A stretch of DNA of 64,000 nt from Xestospongia muta (lineage: Eukaryota > Porifera > Demospongiae > Haplosclerida > Petrosiidae): positions 4,256,932 to 4,320,931 of the forward strand of contig OY848925.1 in the NCBI GenBank assembly GCA_963693285.1, read 5' to 3'. Below, in pieces: positions 60,879 through 64,000 of the stretch. The position numbers were made by a program, and so were the translations under genes. The notes under the pieces are model-generated. The model worked only from the letters and a program-made list of their open reading frames with translations. It was not told the DNA's origin and made no database searches. Each line of letters opens with the position of its first letter. Within the stretch, counting starts at the first letter, position 1.

Positions 60879-61165
60879 TGACATTGTATATAAAGGCTAT
60901 AACCATGAAATTTTCAATAGTTGTTTGTTTAAGTACACAAACTATACAGTCCATATATTAATTATTAGAACATTTCAATTGCAAAGACACAACACAATAA
61001 AAAGTCATACTATAATACAAATGTTTTTGAGGTTGATTATCAGTGATGTAGTCTGTGAAAATTATATTTGTTAATCTAATTAAGTGCAAACATATATATA
61101 TATGTATATTGTAACAAAGAATCCTTAAAGTGTAAGATAACAAATTATAATAAATACAAAAACAT
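60879..61165. repeat. right flank, paralogous to 18628-18930
   Basis: 'ctgtgacattgt.tataaagg' through 'aatacaaaaacatcat' matches the sequence that is contiguous with the FReD-downstream block at gene B. Non-coding. Confidence 0.8.
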
Positions 61166-61168
61166 CAT

Positions 61169-61540
61169 GAAAGGCACTAAAGTGCCGAACCTCACTGCAG
61201 TTTCTAAGTTATTTATAAATGCTATGCCAGCTTAGGCCCAGCTATGATGTTGCTAGGTAGCATTGCAAGAAAATTTATTAACATTCTAGAAGGTGTAGTC
61301 ACATTTATCAATATTTCATATACAAAATTTATTGTAACTTGGAAGATGAAACGTTCTTTGGAAACGTCCCGTAGTACAAATATAAATCGATATATTATTT
61401 ATTAGTAGCAATTTTTTCAGTGGTTTGAGACGTTTCCTAAATGCATCACTTCGCTTGAAGTTCATGCATGCACAATCTTGAAAACACTTTTCAGAACTTT
61501 TATGACGATTGCTTCAACCAACGGCCTTCTGTCTCAATAT
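61169..61540. mobile_element. truncated foldback-family copy
   Basis: The left arm of the element at 24075, from 'ggcactaaagtgccgaacct' to 'accaacggccttctgtct', in the same orientation with about 5-8% change. It breaks off into 'caatattatagttataat' repeat sequence. Confidence 0.75.
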
Positions 61541-62439
61541 TATAGTTATAATAATATATTTAGACAGTATATGTATAATATAATATTATAATACTCCACC
61601 ACAATATTATAGTTGTCTTAGCCTTTAGAATATATATATAATTCAAACCATAGTATCTGCAATAAGGGATGTGGTTCACTCCATATACACATGCATTGCA
61701 AACTAATATTTATTATCTAAAGTTGTTTAGAACATAGGATAAATGTTTGGTAGCCAATACTAGTGTTTTGTATAGATCATTTTGTTTTTTTCCTTCAGAG
61801 TTGAAAAACTAGAGCTATTAGATATTACTTTCTGATAACCAAGAGGCAGGCACTATTTAAAAAATATATACTATAAAACTAATATATATAAATATATATT
61901 ACAAGTCTTTAGAATATATATATAATTCAAACCATAGTATCTGTAATCAGAGCAGTGGTTTCACATCTTATAGGTAAATAGATGATATTTAGCTTACTAT
62001 AGCTAAATATCATCTATTGCCCTTAAAGTGGTCACTTTTACATACTCATTTTTTGTAATTCATCATTATGATTTTGTCATTACAAAGTATCACACTAGTA
62101 TATAATGTACATATGTGCACATAATATACATATGTAATACTAATGTAATACTTACATACAATACACAATAATACAGTTGTGTTAGACTAAAATACTTTAG
62201 AGCCATACATAATGCAAATCATAGTATCTACATCAGACTCTATAAACACCTGTGTAGCAATTAGTAAACCAAACACCATTAGAATCCATGTATAATTCAA
62301 ACCATACTATCAACAATCAGGGCTGCATGTAGATTCACTCTATATTCACATTTACAGCAAACTAATATTGTAATTCATCAAGTTTTTGTCATTACAAAGT
62401 ATCACACTAGTATATAAGGTACATATGTGTACACAATAT
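61541..62439. repeat. AT-rich dispersed repeats, no gene
   Basis: Mosaic of families present at 19470-19760, 21050-21660 and 21715-21900, in largely the same order. A short inverted repeat around 'gatgatatttagct' lies at 61980-62015. Confidence 0.7.
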
Positions 62440-63556
62440 ACATATGTAATACTAATGTAATACTTACATACATATATAGTTGTCTTAGACTAAAATACTT
62501 TAGAACCCATATAATGCAAATCATAATATCTACATCAGGGCTGTAGTTTTACTCTATAAACACCTGTGTAGCAATCAGTTAACCAAACACCATTAAAATT
62601 ATTGGCTGTCATGCCCTGGGGAGGAATGTTAGTATCACAATTTCGGAGTACGAAAGTTCAGACAGTGAAGTTTGAGAGGTCGGTTTTCAAATCAGCTTGT
62701 AAGTTGACGGTCCACAAACACTGAGCAGCACTGAGTGTTTCTTGCTAGGATCAGCAAGATCCTTAGCCAAAATATAGTGTCCTAAACGCTTTGCTTAAGA
62801 CCTCCAGCCTTCCTGATTGACCTCAACCCTCATCCCCAGTAAATGTCATTAATGTATAAGTGGCTGTATATAGCCATAGCAGCAGTACAATAAGTACATA
62901 GCAACAAATAACATATTATTAGATTACATAACAAATATAATAAAAATGCATTAAAGTGCTTAACCTCGCTGCGGTGTCCAGTGTAAATCCATACTTCAGA
63001 GTGCATGTAACATGTACATTTAAGATTGGACAAGGTGTGGTCAAATTATTGATGGATCACATGATGCACATTGCAAACTGCATAGATACAAATATATATT
63101 CTTAACATTACCAATTAAAATGAATGCAAATTATTTGTACCATGTATATTAAAGTACACAATGCTAAGTAGTACCACTAGTACTGGATACTAGTTAAACA
63201 AACAGTTAGTATGTACAGTACCAGTTACTATCATGTAGTATATGGAGACCCAGTAATTGGGCGTACATGAACAAATGAATAATTATTATGTATGCAATGT
63301 TACCATTACGTGACAGTCGTATTAACTGGACAGTGTTAGGGATAACCATATGATAGCCACTGATATTCACTGGTAAGCACCAATACTGTATATGATAACT
63401 GCTTGTATATATTCAATGGTATCTAAAGTTAATCACCAGCTGTACTAATTAATTATTGTTAATAACAACTTATTAATAATTGCTTGAAATAAACGATGTA
63501 TATCAGATTTCTTTGAAGAAATATGGTACATCAATCCTTATAAGTGCAAAGTGTAG
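62440..63556. repeat. FReD-upstream segmental duplication (copy of 16040-17233)
   Basis: Near-identical to the sequence upstream of gene B. It lacks about 30 bp near 62826 relative to that copy and includes the foldback-family end at 62944. Confidence 0.8.
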
Positions 63557-63564
63557 TATAAAAG
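63557..63564 (+). promoter_or_regulatory. TATA box of FReD gene D
   Basis: TATAAAAG, 48 bp before the ATG at 63605, as in genes A and B. Confidence 0.75.
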
Positions 63565-63604
63565 CGTTCGTATAAGCATACCAGACTCATCAGCTTTACC
63601 TAGC

Positions 63605-64000
63605 ATGGCAGTTACAGCATTCATTTTGGTCTCACTCTTTTGTCTCTTCCATAATGTGATTGCTGCTATTCAAGATGACAGTATGTCGTTATTATTTATT
63701 AATATTATCATATCTATTTTACTAATTTAGACTGTGTTCCTCGTGACTGTAAGGATATACTAAATCTAAGCAAGCTAAAAAACATATGTATCTGCAGTGG
63801 TATCTACACTATCAAACCTGATAGCAAAACTTCATTTAAGGTATGCAAAATGCACATTCGTTTAGATTGTAAGGTATTTATTTATTTAGGTTTATTGTGA
63901 CATGGAAACTGATGGTGGTGGTTGGATTGTATTCCAAAGGAGAATGGATGGATCTCAAAATTTCTATCGCTACTGGAAGAACTATGATTTAGGATTTGGA
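63605..64000 (+). CDS. secreted fibrinogen-domain protein (FReD gene D), partial at window edge
   Basis: Exons 63605-63680 and 63731-63840 and the start of exon 3 at 63890 are present, with the same sizes and phases as genes A and B. The signal peptide is [20 protein letters not shown]. The mature part begins [16 protein letters not shown] and reaches [20 protein letters not shown] and [10 protein letters not shown] before the window ends. The change Cys-to-Ile near ICICSG (the others read KCVCSG) is small but notable. The ligand-binding half lies outside the window. Confidence 0.88.

Overview
The window looks like an AT-rich invertebrate nuclear genome. Genes carry very short GT-AG introns (about 38-52 nt), there is a family of small secreted fibrinogen-domain (FReD) proteins, and the space between genes is packed with decayed transposons (hAT, non-LTR-like RT, Ty3/gypsy, DUF6589, RecQ-like, SAP) and MITEs. 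This mix is typical of a demosponge (Amphimedon-like) or a cnidarian. The taxon is inferred from gene content only.

Left part (1-35.9 kb): two apparently intact FReD genes (5284-6116 and 17282-18117) share a three-exon layout and a TATA box 48 bp before the ATG. A third gene runs off the right edge (63605-64000). Four FReD pseudogene fragments lie between them (922, 12563, 27230, 34986). The genes sit inside repeated blocks of upstream and downstream sequence, so the family grew by segmental duplication. A 2.6-kb block occurs twice (1371-3973 and 29465-32084). It carries decayed exons matching the SMG1 (PIKK) kinase domain and a reverse-transcriptase remnant.

Right part (35996-60815): a single 24.8-kb DNA transposon with about 386-bp terminal inverted repeats and a TA target duplication. 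It begins with an intact pogo/Tigger-type DDE transposase. It ends with exons for a Ulp1-type (C48) cysteine protease joined to a PHD finger. Between them lie 20.6 kb of a 116-bp tandem repeat. Each unit is a 78-nt open exon (26 codons, phase 1 at both ends) plus a 38-nt GT-AG intron, and the length arithmetic gives exactly 178 units. The last transposase codons run in frame into the first unit, and the last unit runs through a diverged 69-nt exon towards the protease. The satellite therefore reads as a chain of symmetric micro-exons inside one giant gene, encoding roughly 5,400-5,500 residues if fully spliced.

Each 26-residue unit starts with a hydrophobic-acidic stretch (VVVGVSESEADDLE) that fits a phospho-regulated SUMO-interacting motif. 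It ends in a basic patch (RNKKK). With a Ulp1 fold and a PHD finger at the C terminus, the working hypothesis is a transposon-borne poly-SIM scaffold with a SUMO-type protease. Every intron carries an in-frame TAA near its start, so retention yields an ordinary 588-residue transposase or a ladder of truncated forms. An in-frame TAG near the start of the protease part, and three frame-breaking units, need RNA evidence.

The remaining sequence (about 6.1-12.5, 18.1-27.2 and 60.9-63.6 kb) is AT-rich. I see only MITEs, hairpins, microsatellites and copies of family flanking sequence there.
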